Below, in pieces: positions 1 through 8,600 of a stretch of 64,000 nucleotides of DNA. How positions within the stretch are numbered: position 1 is the stretch's first letter; each line of letters opens with the position of its first letter. Under the pieces are notes generated by a model. It ran no database searches, was not told the origin of the DNA, and saw only the letters and a program-made list of their open reading frames with translations. A program made the translations under genes and the position numbers. The DNA lies in NCBI GenBank assembly GCA_003612285.1, contig RAYE01000028.1, positions 1 through 64,000 on the forward strand. The letters run 5' to 3'. The DNA is from a bacterium D16-51 (GTDB lineage Bacteria > Bacillota > Clostridia > Lachnospirales > Lachnospiraceae).

Positions 1-1
1 A

Positions 2-73
2 GGCAAGTGCTGTGAGCGGCGACGTAGGAGCCGAGCACAGTGCTTGAGTGCTTGCACCGGGGTTGTTGATTGA
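2..73 (+). CDS. Possible 3' end of an upstream ICE gene (partial)
   Basis: Frame 2 is open from the window edge to a TGA at 71-73 and overlaps the TTG start of the next gene. The 23 visible residues are rich in Arg and Cys and show no domain I recognise. It could be the tail of a coding gene or chance; little can be said without the sequence to the left. Confidence 0.25.
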   Translation, partial: GKCCERRRRSRAQCLSACTGVVD

Positions 74-1059
74 GAAGTAACAGACCTTATGTGCAGATTG
101 ACCCAGACGTGCTTGAGCAGGCAAGGCAGATAGATTTGTTGTCTTATCTCCGAGCCTACGAGCCGAGCAACCTTGTCAAAGTCAAAGGCACGACGAACGT
201 CTACTGTACCGCCGAGCATGACAGCCTAAAGATTTCCAACGGCAAATGGTACTGGTGGTCGAGGGGCTTCGGCGGCTACTCTGCCCTCGACTATCTGATG
301 AAAGTCAAGGAATACGGCTTCGTGGAAGCCGTGGAAACCCTCACGGGGCAGACAATGGCGGACTGGAAGCCGCCGCCCCCTGCCGTGAAAAAAGATGAGC
401 CAAAGATACTGCTCCTGCCGCCGAAGAATAAGGACTGCGGCAAAGTGACAGAGTATCTTTTCGGGCGTGGCATTGACTACCAGATTATTCAAGAGTGCGT
501 TGACGAGGGGATTATTTTCGAGAGTGCCGACTACCACAATGCCGTTTTTATCGGAACAGATGAAAGCGGAACGCCAAAGTACGCCGCCTGCCGTGGCACG
601 ATGGGGAACTTCAAGCGTGACGCATCGGGCAGCGACAAGCGGTATTCGTTCCGCCTTCTGGCAAAAGAGCCGACCGACGCCGTGCATTTATTTGAAGCCG
701 CCATTGATTTACTCTCCTACGCCACCTATTTAAAATGCGGGGGAAAGGATTACAAGACGGAGAATCTTCTCTCCCTGTCGGGCGTGTACCAGCCGAAGAA
801 AGAGCTGAAAGAAAGCAAAATCCCCGTTGCCCTCACGACTTTTTTGAAAGCAAACCCACAAATTAAAACCATATTTCTGCATCTGGACAAGGACAAAGCA
901 GGTCGGCTATGTACCGCCGCATTGAAAGAATTGTTACAGAAAGACTACCCAATCGTTGATGAACCACCGCCAACCGGCAAGGACTTCAACGATTTTTTAA
1001 TGTCCTATCTGGGGATTGCAAGGCAGAAACCGAGCCGTGAAAGGAGGGATGCCCGCTGA
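70..1059 (+). CDS. Toprim-domain (DUF3991-like) ICE protein
   Basis: This 329-residue protein is of the DUF3991/toprim type that stands at the head of the mobilisation genes in CTn4- and Tn1549-like elements. Residues 40-95 look like a primase-type zinc-finger domain (AEHDSLKI, WYWWSRGFGGYSALDYL). The second half is a toprim fold with a glutamate near residue 209 (HLFEAAIDLL) and the acidic motif HLDKDKAGR at 271-279. A primase-like or DNA-processing role in transfer is inferred from the family. Translation starts at TTG (70), with a stop codon just upstream in the neighbouring frame. A 74-bp gap separates it from the next gene. Confidence 0.85.
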   Translation: MRSNRPYVQIDPDVLEQARQIDLLSYLRAYEPSNLVKVKGTTNVYCTAEHDSLKISNGKWYWWSRGFGGYSALDYLMKVKEYGFVEAVETLTGQTMADWKPPPPAVKKDEPKILLLPPKNKDCGKVTEYLFGRGIDYQIIQECVDEGIIFESADYHNAVFIGTDESGTPKYAACRGTMGNFKRDASGSDKRYSFRLLAKEPTDAVHLFEAAIDLLSYATYLKCGGKDYKTENLLSLSGVYQPKKELKESKIPVALTTFLKANPQIKTIFLHLDKDKAGRLCTAALKELLQKDYPIVDEPPPTGKDFNDFLMSYLGIARQKPSRERRDAR

Positions 1060-1133
1060 CTGCGTAAAGATTTTTTTGTCAGAAATGACCGTAACTATCA
1101 CAAAATTTAAGACCGAAAGGGAGGAAAGAACGA

Positions 1134-1424
1134 TTGAAAAATTATGAAGTGACCCTTGTCGCCCACTATGCAAAGACCGTTTCCATCCATGCCGACAGCC
1201 CCGAACAGGCGGCGGAGAAGTTAAAGACCGTCCTGTTTGACACCGACCTTGTGAAGTTTTCCGACGGGGATTTTGTTTGCGGCGAAGCCGAGATTAACGC
1301 TCCCTTAGAGGACGCAGGGGAAGAAAGCGAAGCCGAGGAAGATGATTTTGAGGACGATTGTTGTTCGGAATGTCCGTGCTTCAGAATGATGTGTAAAGGA
1401 TGCTGTCACGAGGGCGGGGATTAA
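1134..1424 (+). CDS. DpnD/PcfM-like small acidic ICE protein
   Basis: A 96-residue protein starting at TTG behind GGGAGG (about 8 nt spacing). The first 60 residues (YEVTLVAHYAKTVSIHADS, then EQAAEKL) match the short beta-alpha pattern of DpnD/PcfM-type proteins, whose function is unknown. The tail is very acidic (EEDDFEDD) and ends in a cysteine cluster (DDCCSECPCFRMMCKGCC) that could bind a metal; this is inference. It stands between the toprim gene and the candidate oriT, the usual place for accessory mobilisation proteins. Family assignment is by pattern only. Confidence 0.6.
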   Translation: MKNYEVTLVAHYAKTVSIHADSPEQAAEKLKTVLFDTDLVKFSDGDFVCGEAEINAPLEDAGEESEAEEDDFEDDCCSECPCFRMMCKGCCHEGGD

Positions 1425-1487
1425 AGACATGTCTTACCAAGCACTGAATTTGGTTATCCATCTGCCGATGGAAACAAAATTCGCTTG

Positions 1488-1516
1488 TTAGGGGAAAGTT
1501 CCCCTAATACCCCGTA
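1488..1516. other. oriT: Candidate oriT (inverted repeat plus ACCCC)
   Basis: A perfect 9-bp inverted repeat, TTAGGGGAA-AG-TTCCCCTAA (1488-1507), is followed at once by TACCCCGTA. It lies in the non-coding gap just upstream of the DUF3789, mobC and relaxase genes. A hairpin with a short conserved strand next to it, placed before mobC and a relaxase, is what an origin of transfer looks like in mobilisable elements. The nick position cannot be read from sequence alone. The alternative is a transcription attenuator, but no U-run follows the stem. Confidence 0.45.
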
Positions 1517-1584
1517 AAAAGAACAATGCCAAAGTATGCCGCCATGCCGTGTGTGGTACGGCGGTCACAGAAAGGAATCCAAGA

Positions 1585-1749
1585 ATGAGTAATTTCTTAT
1601 ATTTTATCCTCGGCGCAACGCTCGGCGGCATGGTCGGCGTGGCGTGTATGTGCGTGCTGCAGATTAACAGGCTCTCCGAGGGAAAGGGGGATGCCAATGC
1701 GGAAACGAAACGTGCAGATACTGTTCCGACTGACCGAGGAAGAAGCTGA
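1585..1749 (+). CDS. DUF3789-like small membrane protein
   Basis: A 54-residue protein starting at ATG 1585 (MSNFLYFILGATLGGMVGV) with a single hydrophobic helix over residues 4-27, then a short polar tail. The hydrophobic start matches the short DUF3789 proteins found next to mobC in clostridial ICEs; their function is unknown. An AGAAAGGA ribosome site precedes the ATG. The last 53 nt overlap mobC in another frame, so the two are probably translationally coupled. An ATG at 1549 in the same frame is a less likely start because no ribosome site precedes it. Confidence 0.6.
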   Translation: MSNFLYFILGATLGGMVGVACMCVLQINRLSEGKGDANAETKRADTVPTDRGRS

Positions 1750-2029
1750 ATACCTCTGCTCCCTTGCGGAGCGGTCGGGACACTCCAGACAAGCCCTGCT
1801 CCAGTCGATGGTCATGGGCTACCGCCTATGTGAGAAGCCAGACCCAGAGTTTTATAAAATCATGCGGGAGCTGTCCGCCATCGGCAACCGCATCAACCAG
1901 CTTGCGGCAAAAGCGAACGCCTTAAACTTTGTGGACACGCCGATGCTCTACGACGAAGCCAAGCGGTGGCGGGACTTCCGTCTGGACGTGGGCAGATGCT
2001 ACCTTGTGCCGAGGAAGATGTCTGGCTGA
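1697..2029 (+). CDS. mobC: MobC-family relaxosome accessory protein
   Basis: A 110-residue MobC-like protein that would bind oriT and help the relaxase. The N-terminus (VQILFRLTEEEAEYLCSLAE, residues 5-24) has the ribbon-helix-helix pattern of relaxosome proteins, followed by the conserved stretch IMRELSAIGNRINQLAAKAN. The start at 1697 is preferred over the in-frame ATG at 1691 because the purine-rich site GGAAAGGGGG ends at 1690, only correctly spaced for 1697. Its stop overlaps the relaxase start as TGATG, so the two are coupled. Confidence 0.85.
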   Translation: MRKRNVQILFRLTEEEAEYLCSLAERSGHSRQALLQSMVMGYRLCEKPDPEFYKIMRELSAIGNRINQLAAKANALNFVDTPMLYDEAKRWRDFRLDVGRCYLVPRKMSG

Positions 2030-3441
2030 TGGCGGTCTGCGAGATATGGGACGTGAAAGGCAGGCTCGACCACCCTATTGACTACGCCGAGAACCCAGAA
2101 AAGACCGCCAACCCGAAATACACGGATGCGGATTTGCAGGCGATGGGCGACGTGATGAAGTACGCCACCAACGGCGAAAAGACTGAGCGGCAGTTTTTCG
2201 TCACGGGCGTAAACTGCGACCCGACTACCGCTAGGGACGAGATGATGATAGCCAAAGCGCAATGGAACGACCAGAGTGAGATTGTTTGCTACCACGGCTT
2301 TCAGAGCTTCAAGCACGGCGAGGTCACGCCAGAGGTTGCCCATGAGGTCGGCGTGAAGCTGGCGGAGAAGATGTGGGGAGAAAGGTTTCAAGTAATCGTG
2401 GCAACGCATCTGAATACGGAATGCCTGCACAACCACTTTGTCGTCAACTCCATTTCTTATATTGACGGCAGGCATTACCACGACAACAAGAAGAACCTGT
2501 GGCTGCTCCGCCAGCGTTCGGACGAATTGTGCCGTGAGTATTCCTTATCGGTCATCGAACACCCAAGCGGCAGGAAGAATCCCTATGTCCTCTGCCAAGC
2601 CGAGAAGAATGGTCTGCCTACGAGGGACAGCGTAGCACGGCAGGCGGTGGACGAAGCCATCTCAAAATCGTTCACGCTGAAAGACTTCGACCGCCAGTTG
2701 TCGGAAATGGGATACCGCATCAATTTTGACCCCAACCGAAAATACTGGACAATTATCGGCAAAGGGTGGCAAAGACCGAAGCGGCTCTACAAGCTCGGCG
2801 AGGATTACACCAACGAGAGGATAACGGAACGCATCAAGGAAAATTCCTATGCGGTCAAGTTCTCCCGATTTGCCGAGCCGACAAGACCAGTTAAGGTCAT
2901 AAGGGTAAAAGGCACATTAAAGGACGCCAAGAAAATCGGCGGCTTGCGTGGGCTGTATCTCCACTACTGCTACAAGCTCGGCATCCTGCCAAAAAAGAAA
3001 CAACAGAACTATGCAAGGCTTCACTATCTCCTAAAGGACGACTTGATGAAGATGGAAGCCATTACCAATGAAACAAGGCTGCTCTGCCGCAACCATATCG
3101 ACACGGCGGAGCAGCTTTTGTCTTATAAAGGCTCTCTGGAATCCGAGATGAATGAGCTGACCGAACAGCGCAAGGGGCTTTACTCCCAGAGCCGCAAGGC
3201 AAGCGGCAAAGAAAAAGAAGCGGTCAAGGCTCGTCTGTCGGAAATCACGGAGAGGATGAAAACAATCCGAAAGGAGGTCAGATTGTGCGAGGGAATCGAA
3301 GCCCGCAGCGACACCCTCAAAGAAAAATTACAGACTATACGGGCAGACGAAAAAGAACAGAAAGGAAAGGAGCTGATGAAGCATGAACACAGGCGGCGAA
3401 GCGGCGGAGCAAATCGTAAGGATGAGCTTGGAGGGATTTGA
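2029..3441 (+). CDS. HUH relaxase (mobilisation nuclease)
   Basis: A 470-residue relaxase that would nick oriT and lead the strand into the recipient. The HUH motif is visible as HLNTECLHNHF with the metal histidines at about 127, 134 and 136; the N-terminal region carries a candidate catalytic tyrosine. Residues 370-440 are a charged coiled coil (ESEMNELTEQRKGLYSQ). The start at 2029 overlaps the mobC stop. The reading frame is open farther upstream, but that part only shadows mobC. The end overlaps the PcfB gene by 59 nt. The MOBP-type class is inferred from motif layout. Confidence 0.9.
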   Translation: MAVCEIWDVKGRLDHPIDYAENPEKTANPKYTDADLQAMGDVMKYATNGEKTERQFFVTGVNCDPTTARDEMMIAKAQWNDQSEIVCYHGFQSFKHGEVTPEVAHEVGVKLAEKMWGERFQVIVATHLNTECLHNHFVVNSISYIDGRHYHDNKKNLWLLRQRSDELCREYSLSVIEHPSGRKNPYVLCQAEKNGLPTRDSVARQAVDEAISKSFTLKDFDRQLSEMGYRINFDPNRKYWTIIGKGWQRPKRLYKLGEDYTNERITERIKENSYAVKFSRFAEPTRPVKVIRVKGTLKDAKKIGGLRGLYLHYCYKLGILPKKKQQNYARLHYLLKDDLMKMEAITNETRLLCRNHIDTAEQLLSYKGSLESEMNELTEQRKGLYSQSRKASGKEKEAVKARLSEITERMKTIRKEVRLCEGIEARSDTLKEKLQTIRADEKEQKGKELMKHEHRRRSGGANRKDELGGI

Positions 3442-4243
3442 GGTCGCAGCCAGAATCACGGGGGCGGGTGCGAAAAACATCGCCATCCTGCTCTACTCCA
3501 TTTTAAAAGAGGAACAGAAAACCAAAGGAAAGGCAAGGCTCACAAACATGCTCCGCTCTGGGAAAGAGTTAAAAGTCTTTACCGTAAAGAGCGGCGACTT
3601 GAAGAAGTTCACGCAGGAAGCGAAGAAATACGGCGTACTCTACTGCGTTTTGGCAGACAGGGGGAACAAAGACCCCAATGCGGAGGTGGACGTGATTGCC
3701 CGTGCCGAGGACGCATCGAAAATCAGCCGCATCGTGGAGCGTTTCAATCTTGCTTCCGTAGATACCGCTTCCATCGTGACCGAAGCGGAGAAATCGAAAG
3801 GTGAAAAAGGAAAGGCGAGAGATGCCAAGACCGCAGATACAAAAGACGCAGGGGCAAAGGACAGACAGCCAGAGCCAGACGTCGGCGTGGAGGAAAAGGC
3901 GGAGAAAGACAAACTCATGGACGCCCTTATGGGAAAGCCCATGCAGAAAGAGGAAAACGCTCCAAACCCCTCGGTGGCAAAGACAGAAAAATCCCCTCTG
4001 TCCGAGCCTACCTTAAAGCAGCAAAGGAAGCCCGCAGAGGGGGCTACTATGGCTAAGACGGAGAAGCCGTCAGTCAGGGAGGAACTGCGGAAAATCAAGG
4101 AGAGCCGCAAGGAGCAGGAAGCGGATGTTTCCCCTGCAAAAGAGAAATCCCCCGACAGGGCGAAGAAGCCGCCCGCAGGAAAGACGGAGCATAAGCAGCC
4201 TCAGAAGCGGAAACGGAAACCAAAATCGAAAGGAGAAAGATAA
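3383..4243 (+). CDS. pcfB: PcfB-family (DUF3801) conjugation protein
   Basis: A 286-residue protein of the PcfB type. Residues 1-125 hold the conserved domain (GFEVAARITGAGAKNIAILL and LKKFTQEAKKYGVLYCVLAD). The rest is a low-complexity Lys/Glu/Pro-rich tail ending in a strongly basic KRKRKPKSKGER. In the enterococcal pCF10 system PcfB is named among relaxosome accessory factors; a similar role at oriT is inferred. It starts inside the 3' end of the relaxase gene, and GGAG stands 9-12 nt before the ATG. Only 2 nt separate it from the ArdC-like gene. Confidence 0.85.
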   Translation: MNTGGEAAEQIVRMSLEGFEVAARITGAGAKNIAILLYSILKEEQKTKGKARLTNMLRSGKELKVFTVKSGDLKKFTQEAKKYGVLYCVLADRGNKDPNAEVDVIARAEDASKISRIVERFNLASVDTASIVTEAEKSKGEKGKARDAKTADTKDAGAKDRQPEPDVGVEEKAEKDKLMDALMGKPMQKEENAPNPSVAKTEKSPLSEPTLKQQRKPAEGATMAKTEKPSVREELRKIKESRKEQEADVSPAKEKSPDRAKKPPAGKTEHKQPQKRKRKPKSKGER

Positions 4244-4245
4244 GC

Positions 4246-5109
4246 ATGAGCATTTATGACGTATTCAGCGGCGGCGGCAGACCTTTTAACAAAGAGGAAT
4301 GGGCTGCCCAGAAACAGGAGCAGCGGAAAGCAGCCTATGAGCTGATAGACAACACCTGCTCGGAAATGATGGCGGACGGAGGTGCGTTTCAGCAGTACCT
4401 TGACGTGCAGGGGCATTTTGACCGCTACTCCGTCAACAACGCCATCTTGGTGTCGGCGCAGATGCCCGAAGCAACGCAGCTTAAGGATTACGGCAGTTGG
4501 AAACAGAGCCGTGCCTATGTGGACAAGGACGCACAGAAAGTCACCATCCTTGAGCCGGGGAAAGAATACGAGCGGGAGGACGGATCAAAGGCGGTCGGCT
4601 ACAACGCAAAAGTGGTCTATGATATTTCCCAGACCTCGGCAAAGGACAGGCAGCAGCCGCAGGAAGCCAAAACCATGCGGGAGCTTGTGTCGGCGATGAT
4701 TGACGCAAGCCCCGTTTCCTTTGTGCCAGTGGACGACCTTGAACTGCCTGCGTTCTATGACAGCGCACAGCAGACCATCTTCATCAAGACGGGACTTTCC
4801 GAGGAACAGCTCTTTGTCAGCATGGCAAAGGAAGTGTCGGCGGCGGTCTTTGACTTCAAGCACAAGGAGAGCCGTGACGTTTCAGAGTTCAAGTCGTTCT
4901 GCGTCGCCTATATGGTAAGCTCCCGCTACGGCGTGGACACGAAAGGCTTTCACTTTGACAAGCTCCCGAAAGAGTTTGCGGGCATGGAAACGCAGGAATT
5001 TAAGGGGGAGCTTGGCTCGATGCGTGACGTACTCGGCGAAATCCAGTCGGACATGTATAAGAGCCTTGAGAAGAACAAGCCGCCCAAGCATAAGGAGCAG
5101 GAACGCTAA
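4246..5109 (+). CDS. ArdC-like ssDNA-binding-domain protein
   Basis: A 287-residue protein. Residues 15-110 (FQQYLDVQGHFDRYSVNNAI, LKDYGSWKQSRAYVDKDAQK) match the N-terminal ssDNA-binding fold of ArdC-type antirestriction proteins. The C-terminal half resembles the ArdC metallopeptidase fold, but no HExxH is present (the corresponding segment reads MAKEVSAAVFDF), so it is probably non-enzymatic. A job protecting or handling incoming single-stranded DNA is inferred. It is packed tightly between pcfB and a small ORF, and starts with ATG behind AAAGGAGA. Confidence 0.75.
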   Translation: MSIYDVFSGGGRPFNKEEWAAQKQEQRKAAYELIDNTCSEMMADGGAFQQYLDVQGHFDRYSVNNAILVSAQMPEATQLKDYGSWKQSRAYVDKDAQKVTILEPGKEYEREDGSKAVGYNAKVVYDISQTSAKDRQQPQEAKTMRELVSAMIDASPVSFVPVDDLELPAFYDSAQQTIFIKTGLSEEQLFVSMAKEVSAAVFDFKHKESRDVSEFKSFCVAYMVSSRYGVDTKGFHFDKLPKEFAGMETQEFKGELGSMRDVLGEIQSDMYKSLEKNKPPKHKEQER

Positions 5110-5124
5110 TCGGAGGTGCAGACC

Positions 5125-5322
5125 ATGAAAGAAGAACGATACCATCTGGCATTGGACAAATACGATAAGAACATCGTCCTCAATGCCCTCAACACCCTGC
5201 GGACGCAGCAGATACAGGAGGGACGCCCCACCGAGCCTGTTGACGAGCTGATAAGCAGGGTGGCATACGCCCCGACCAAGAAAGTGAAGGTCGCCCCGTG
5301 CAAGTGCCATGAAGAACGGTGA
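5125..5322 (+). CDS. Small conserved ICE protein, function unknown
   Basis: A 65-residue, mostly helical, charged protein (MKEERYHLALDKYDKNIVLN) with a short Cys pair near the end (APCKCHEER). The ATG at 5125 is chosen because GGAGG at 5112-5116 is 8 nt away; a GTG at 5116 lies inside that site. It overlaps the VirD4 gene by 14 nt. Short proteins of this kind are found just before the coupling-protein gene in related elements, but I know no assigned function. Confidence 0.7.
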   Translation: MKEERYHLALDKYDKNIVLNALNTLRTQQIQEGRPTEPVDELISRVAYAPTKKVKVAPCKCHEER

Positions 5323-7102
5323 CGATTATAAGGCGGGCTTAATCCTCTCTTTATGTGGGCTTGTTCCTGTCGTGTGGCTTGCCCTGCTGACTGCCCCTTA
5401 TGTCAGCGGCGGCATCGTGGAGATAATACAGAATCTGTTCGTGGCAATCGAGAATCCGTTTTCCATAACGGTGTGTGAGGACAGCGTAAGGACTGTCCTT
5501 ATTTTCCTGCTTGCCTACGGAATGGGAATCGGCGTTTATTTCTCCACACGCAGGAACTACCGCAAGGGGGAGGAACACGGCTCTGCAAAATGGGGCAGCG
5601 CAGGTACTTTGAATAAAAAGTACCGAGATAAAAACGCAGCGGAAAACAAGCTGCTGACCCAGAGCGTCCGCATCGGGCTTGACGGGAAAAAGCACAGGAG
5701 GAATCTGAATATCCTCGTGGTGGGCGGCTCTGGCGCAGGAAAGACCAGATTTTTTTGTAAGCCCAACGTCATGCAGTGCAACACGTCAATGGTAATCTTA
5801 GACCCGAAAGGCGAGATTGTCCGTGACACGGGCGGGCTGCTTGAGAAGAAAGGCTATGAGGTGCGTGTGCTTGATTTAATCAACATGCACAAGAGCCACT
5901 GCTACAACCCGTTTGTCTATTTAAGAAACGACAATGACGTGCAGCGGCTTGTGACGAATCTCTTTAAGGCGACCACGCCGAAAGGAAGCCAGTCGCAAGA
6001 CCCGTTCTGGGACACGGCGGCGAGTATGCTGCTTCTGTCCCTCGTGTTCTATCTGAAATACGAAGCCCCGCCAGACGAGCAGAATTTCCCGATGGTGATG
6101 GAGCTGTTAAGGGCGGGCGAGGTAAGGGAGGATGATGACAGCTATGTAAGCCCGCTTGACGAGCTGTTTGACCGTCTGGAAATGGTAAACCCAGAGCATA
6201 TCGCATTAAAGTATTACAGAGATTACCATTCTGGTTCGGCAAAGACCTTAAAGAGCATCCAGATAACCCTTGCCGCAAGGCTTGAGAAGTTCAATCTGGA
6301 AAGCCTTGCATCTTTGACCGCCACAGACGAGCTGGATTTGCCGTCTTTGGGGGAAAAGAAAGTCGCACTGTTCGCACTGATACCAGACAACGACACCAGT
6401 TTCAATTTCCTTGTGTCGCTTTTATACACGCAGCTATTCCAACAATTATTTTATCTCGCCGACCACAAGTATGGCGGGAGCCTACCCGTCCACTGTCAGT
6501 TCATTATGGATGAATTTGCAAACGTCAGTTTGCCAGACGACTTTGACAAGATACTGTCAGTCATGCGGTCAAGGGGCGTGTCGGTCAGCATCATTTTACA
6601 GAACTTGGCACAGCTTAAAGCGTTATTCGAGAAACAATGGGAAAGCATCGTCGGGAACGCCGATGAGTTCCTCTATCTCGGCGGCAACGAGCAGAGTACC
6701 CATAAGTTTGTGTCGGAGCTGTTAGGCAAGGCGACCATCGACACGAACACCTACGGGAAAAGCTCTGGGCGGAGCGGCAACTATTCCACCAACTACCAGA
6801 TTTCGGGGCGTGAGCTTTTAACGCCAGACGAGGTGCGTATGCTGGACAACCGCTACGCACTTCTTTTTGTGCGTGGGGAACGCCCCGTCATGGATTTAAA
6901 GTATGATATTTTGAAACACCCGAACGTGAAACTGACTGCCGACGGTGGGAAGCCGCCGTATATCCACGGCGAGCCGACGCAGGCGGTCGCAACCTTTGTG
7001 TTTGGCGGGGATATTCCAAAAGATGCTGTTACGCTTAACCCTGTCAGCACATCCTATGAGCTTCTGTCCGATGAGGACTTGGAAGAAATATTCAATTTAT
7101 AA
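5309..7102 (+). CDS. Type IV coupling protein VirD4/TraG
   Basis: A 597-residue membrane ATPase that would link the relaxosome to the mating channel. Two N-terminal membrane helices (about residues 8-32 and 60-80) precede the cytosolic motor. The Walker A motif is GGSGAGKT at 139-146 and Walker B is in FIMDEFANV near residue 397. Further family motifs are visible (VILDPKGEI, ILQNLAQLKALFEKQWESI). Length is normal for Gram-positive TraG proteins. It overlaps the previous gene and is followed after 14 nt by maff2, in one transfer operon. Confidence 0.95.
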   Translation: MKNGDDYKAGLILSLCGLVPVVWLALLTAPYVSGGIVEIIQNLFVAIENPFSITVCEDSVRTVLIFLLAYGMGIGVYFSTRRNYRKGEEHGSAKWGSAGTLNKKYRDKNAAENKLLTQSVRIGLDGKKHRRNLNILVVGGSGAGKTRFFCKPNVMQCNTSMVILDPKGEIVRDTGGLLEKKGYEVRVLDLINMHKSHCYNPFVYLRNDNDVQRLVTNLFKATTPKGSQSQDPFWDTAASMLLLSLVFYLKYEAPPDEQNFPMVMELLRAGEVREDDDSYVSPLDELFDRLEMVNPEHIALKYYRDYHSGSAKTLKSIQITLAARLEKFNLESLASLTATDELDLPSLGEKKVALFALIPDNDTSFNFLVSLLYTQLFQQLFYLADHKYGGSLPVHCQFIMDEFANVSLPDDFDKILSVMRSRGVSVSIILQNLAQLKALFEKQWESIVGNADEFLYLGGNEQSTHKFVSELLGKATIDTNTYGKSSGRSGNYSTNYQISGRELLTPDEVRMLDNRYALLFVRGERPVMDLKYDILKHPNVKLTADGGKPPYIHGEPTQAVATFVFGGDIPKDAVTLNPVSTSYELLSDEDLEEIFNL

Positions 7103-7116
7103 GGAGGATTTACCCT

Positions 7117-7464
7117 ATGAAACTTTTTCAGAAAAACGAGAAGAAAGCAACCCAGAAACTGCCGATGGGCAGAAAGGCAAAAAAGGCATTCGCCGTGTAT
7201 GCAGCCCTTGTACTCTGCATGGTCTTTGGAACGACTACCGCCTTTGCCGCCAATGACCCGATTGCCGTTGTCAACAACCTCTCCAATTTCATCTTCGGTC
7301 TGATACGGGCGGTCGGAATGATTATGCTCGGCTTCGGCATCGTGCAGGTCGGTTTGTCGCTGAAATCCCACGACCCGTCCCAGAGGGCGAACGGCTTCCT
7401 CACACTGGCGGGCGGCGTTGTGATTACCTTTGCGAAAGAGATTTTAACCCTCATCACGGGCTAA
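7117..7464 (+). CDS. Maff2-family membrane protein (VirB2/TrbC-like)
   Basis: A 115-residue protein with a basic N-terminus, a signal-like helix (residues 26-48, cleavage possible after TAFA) and two more hydrophobic helices. This resembles Maff2 proteins and, in topology, the VirB2/TrbC pilin-like subunits of type IV secretion. A role as a small channel component is inferred from position between VirD4 and the TrbL-like gene. AAGGAGG precedes the ATG at good spacing. Confidence 0.8.
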   Translation: MKLFQKNEKKATQKLPMGRKAKKAFAVYAALVLCMVFGTTTAFAANDPIAVVNNLSNFIFGLIRAVGMIMLGFGIVQVGLSLKSHDPSQRANGFLTLAGGVVITFAKEILTLITG

Positions 7465-7497
7465 TAAGGAACTAAGACAACAGACTGACACAAGACA

Positions 7498-7585
7498 CCC
7501 GAAAATGCTTCACTGGAGCATTTTCGGGATGCAATGCAAAGGCAACGGGGCAGATCCGCTCTGCGGGGCTTGCCCCGCTGCCCAA
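7498..7585 (+). other. Tandem hairpins between maff2 and the trbL-like gene
   Basis: The 143-bp gap holds two strong hairpins. The first, CCCGAAAATGC (7498-7508) with GCATTTTCGGG (7518-7528), has a 9-nt loop. The second is nested GC-rich repeats around CGGGGC-TTGC-CCCG, with outer arms GGGCAG and CTGCCC. Neither is followed by a U-run long enough for a normal terminator. They may set the balance between pilin-like and downstream gene expression by RNA processing or stability; this is inference. Confidence 0.5.
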
Positions 7586-7607
7586 TTTTAAGAACGGAGG
7601 TGGTCGA

Positions 7608-8444
7608 ATGTCAGACAACTGGGTAGTCCAGAACTTGGAGAACGCCCTTGACACATGGAATGAAAAGTTAGCCGAGATATGGCAGCTCATCACCCAATCC
7701 CCAGAAACCTTTAAGGGCGGTGCGATATGGAAAGTCATCGTTGACATCCACGGGGCGTTGCAGGCTATCGGGCTTGCCCTGCTCGTGCTGTTCTTTGTGG
7801 TGGGCGTGATGCGTACCTGCGGCGACTTCGCAAGCGTGAAGAAGCCCGAACACGCCTTGAAGCTGTTCATCCGCTTCGCCCTTGCGAAAGGTGCGGTCAC
7901 TTACGGCTTGGAGCTGATGATGGCTTTGTTCAAAATTGTGCAGGGCGTGATTTCCGCCATTATGAAAGCCGCAGGCTTCGGCTCGGCGCAAAAGACTGTC
8001 TTGCCGCAGGAGATAGTGACAGCCGTGGAGGACTGCGGCTTTTTCGAGAGCATCCCCTTATGGGCGGTCACGCTGATAGGCGGGCTGTTCATCACGGTGC
8101 TGTCGTTCATTATGATAATGTCGGTGTACGGCAGATTTTTTAAATTGTATCTCTATACTGCCATCGCCCCCGTGCCGCTGTCCTCGTTTGCGGGAGAGCC
8201 GAGCCAGAGCGTGGGCAAGAGCTTCATCAAGAGCTACTCCGCCGTGTGCCTTGAGGGTGCGATTATCGTGCTTGCCTGCATCATCTTCTCGGTGTTTGCG
8301 GCGTCCCCGCCCGCAGTCAACCCCGATGCGGCGGCAGTCACGATGGTGTGGGGCTATATCGGGGAATTGGTGTTCAATATGCTCGTCCTTGTCGGTGCGG
8401 TCAAGATGGCAGACCGTGTGGTAAGGGAAATGATGGGGCTTTAA
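7608..8444 (+). CDS. TrbL/VirB6-like polytopic membrane protein (CD0411-like)
   Basis: A 278-residue integral membrane protein with about six hydrophobic segments (about residues 48-70, 92-112, 145-175, 185-205, 215-235, 250-270). Topology, size and position match the TrbL/VirB6-like inner-membrane subunits of the Gram-positive transfer channel. The short N-terminus (WVVQNLENALDTWNEKLAEI) is amphipathic. GGAGG stands 8 nt before the ATG. In related elements PrgI follows directly; here a nucleotidyltransferase gene intervenes. Confidence 0.85.
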   Translation: MSDNWVVQNLENALDTWNEKLAEIWQLITQSPETFKGGAIWKVIVDIHGALQAIGLALLVLFFVVGVMRTCGDFASVKKPEHALKLFIRFALAKGAVTYGLELMMALFKIVQGVISAIMKAAGFGSAQKTVLPQEIVTAVEDCGFFESIPLWAVTLIGGLFITVLSFIMIMSVYGRFFKLYLYTAIAPVPLSSFAGEPSQSVGKSFIKSYSAVCLEGAIIVLACIIFSVFAASPPAVNPDAAAVTMVWGYIGELVFNMLVLVGAVKMADRVVREMMGL

Positions 8445-8515
8445 GGGAATGAAATTTAAGTGCGTTTGTAAGGACGGAATCAAGCAGGCTCACCGCAGAA
8501 AAATCGAAAAATCAC

Positions 8516-8544
8516 TTGACATATGATTGTCGGATGATTATAAT
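8516..8544 (+). promoter_or_regulatory. Consensus sigma-A promoter for the nucleotidyltransferase
   Basis: TTGACA (8516-8521), a 17-bp spacer, then TATAAT (8539-8544): both hexamers are perfect and spacing is optimal. Transcription would start near 8551, about 50 nt before the ATG. A promoter this strong inside a transfer operon suggests constant expression of the inserted gene. Confidence 0.85.
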
Positions 8545-8600
8545 AAAATGATTTAGATTTTAAAGTCTAAATGGCAGGCTTGGGGATGAAAGGAGATTTT

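Noticed and set aside
1999-2481. Long minus-strand frames in the relaxase and transfer genes
   Set aside because: They are shadows of GC-rich plus-strand genes without ribosome sites or family likeness.
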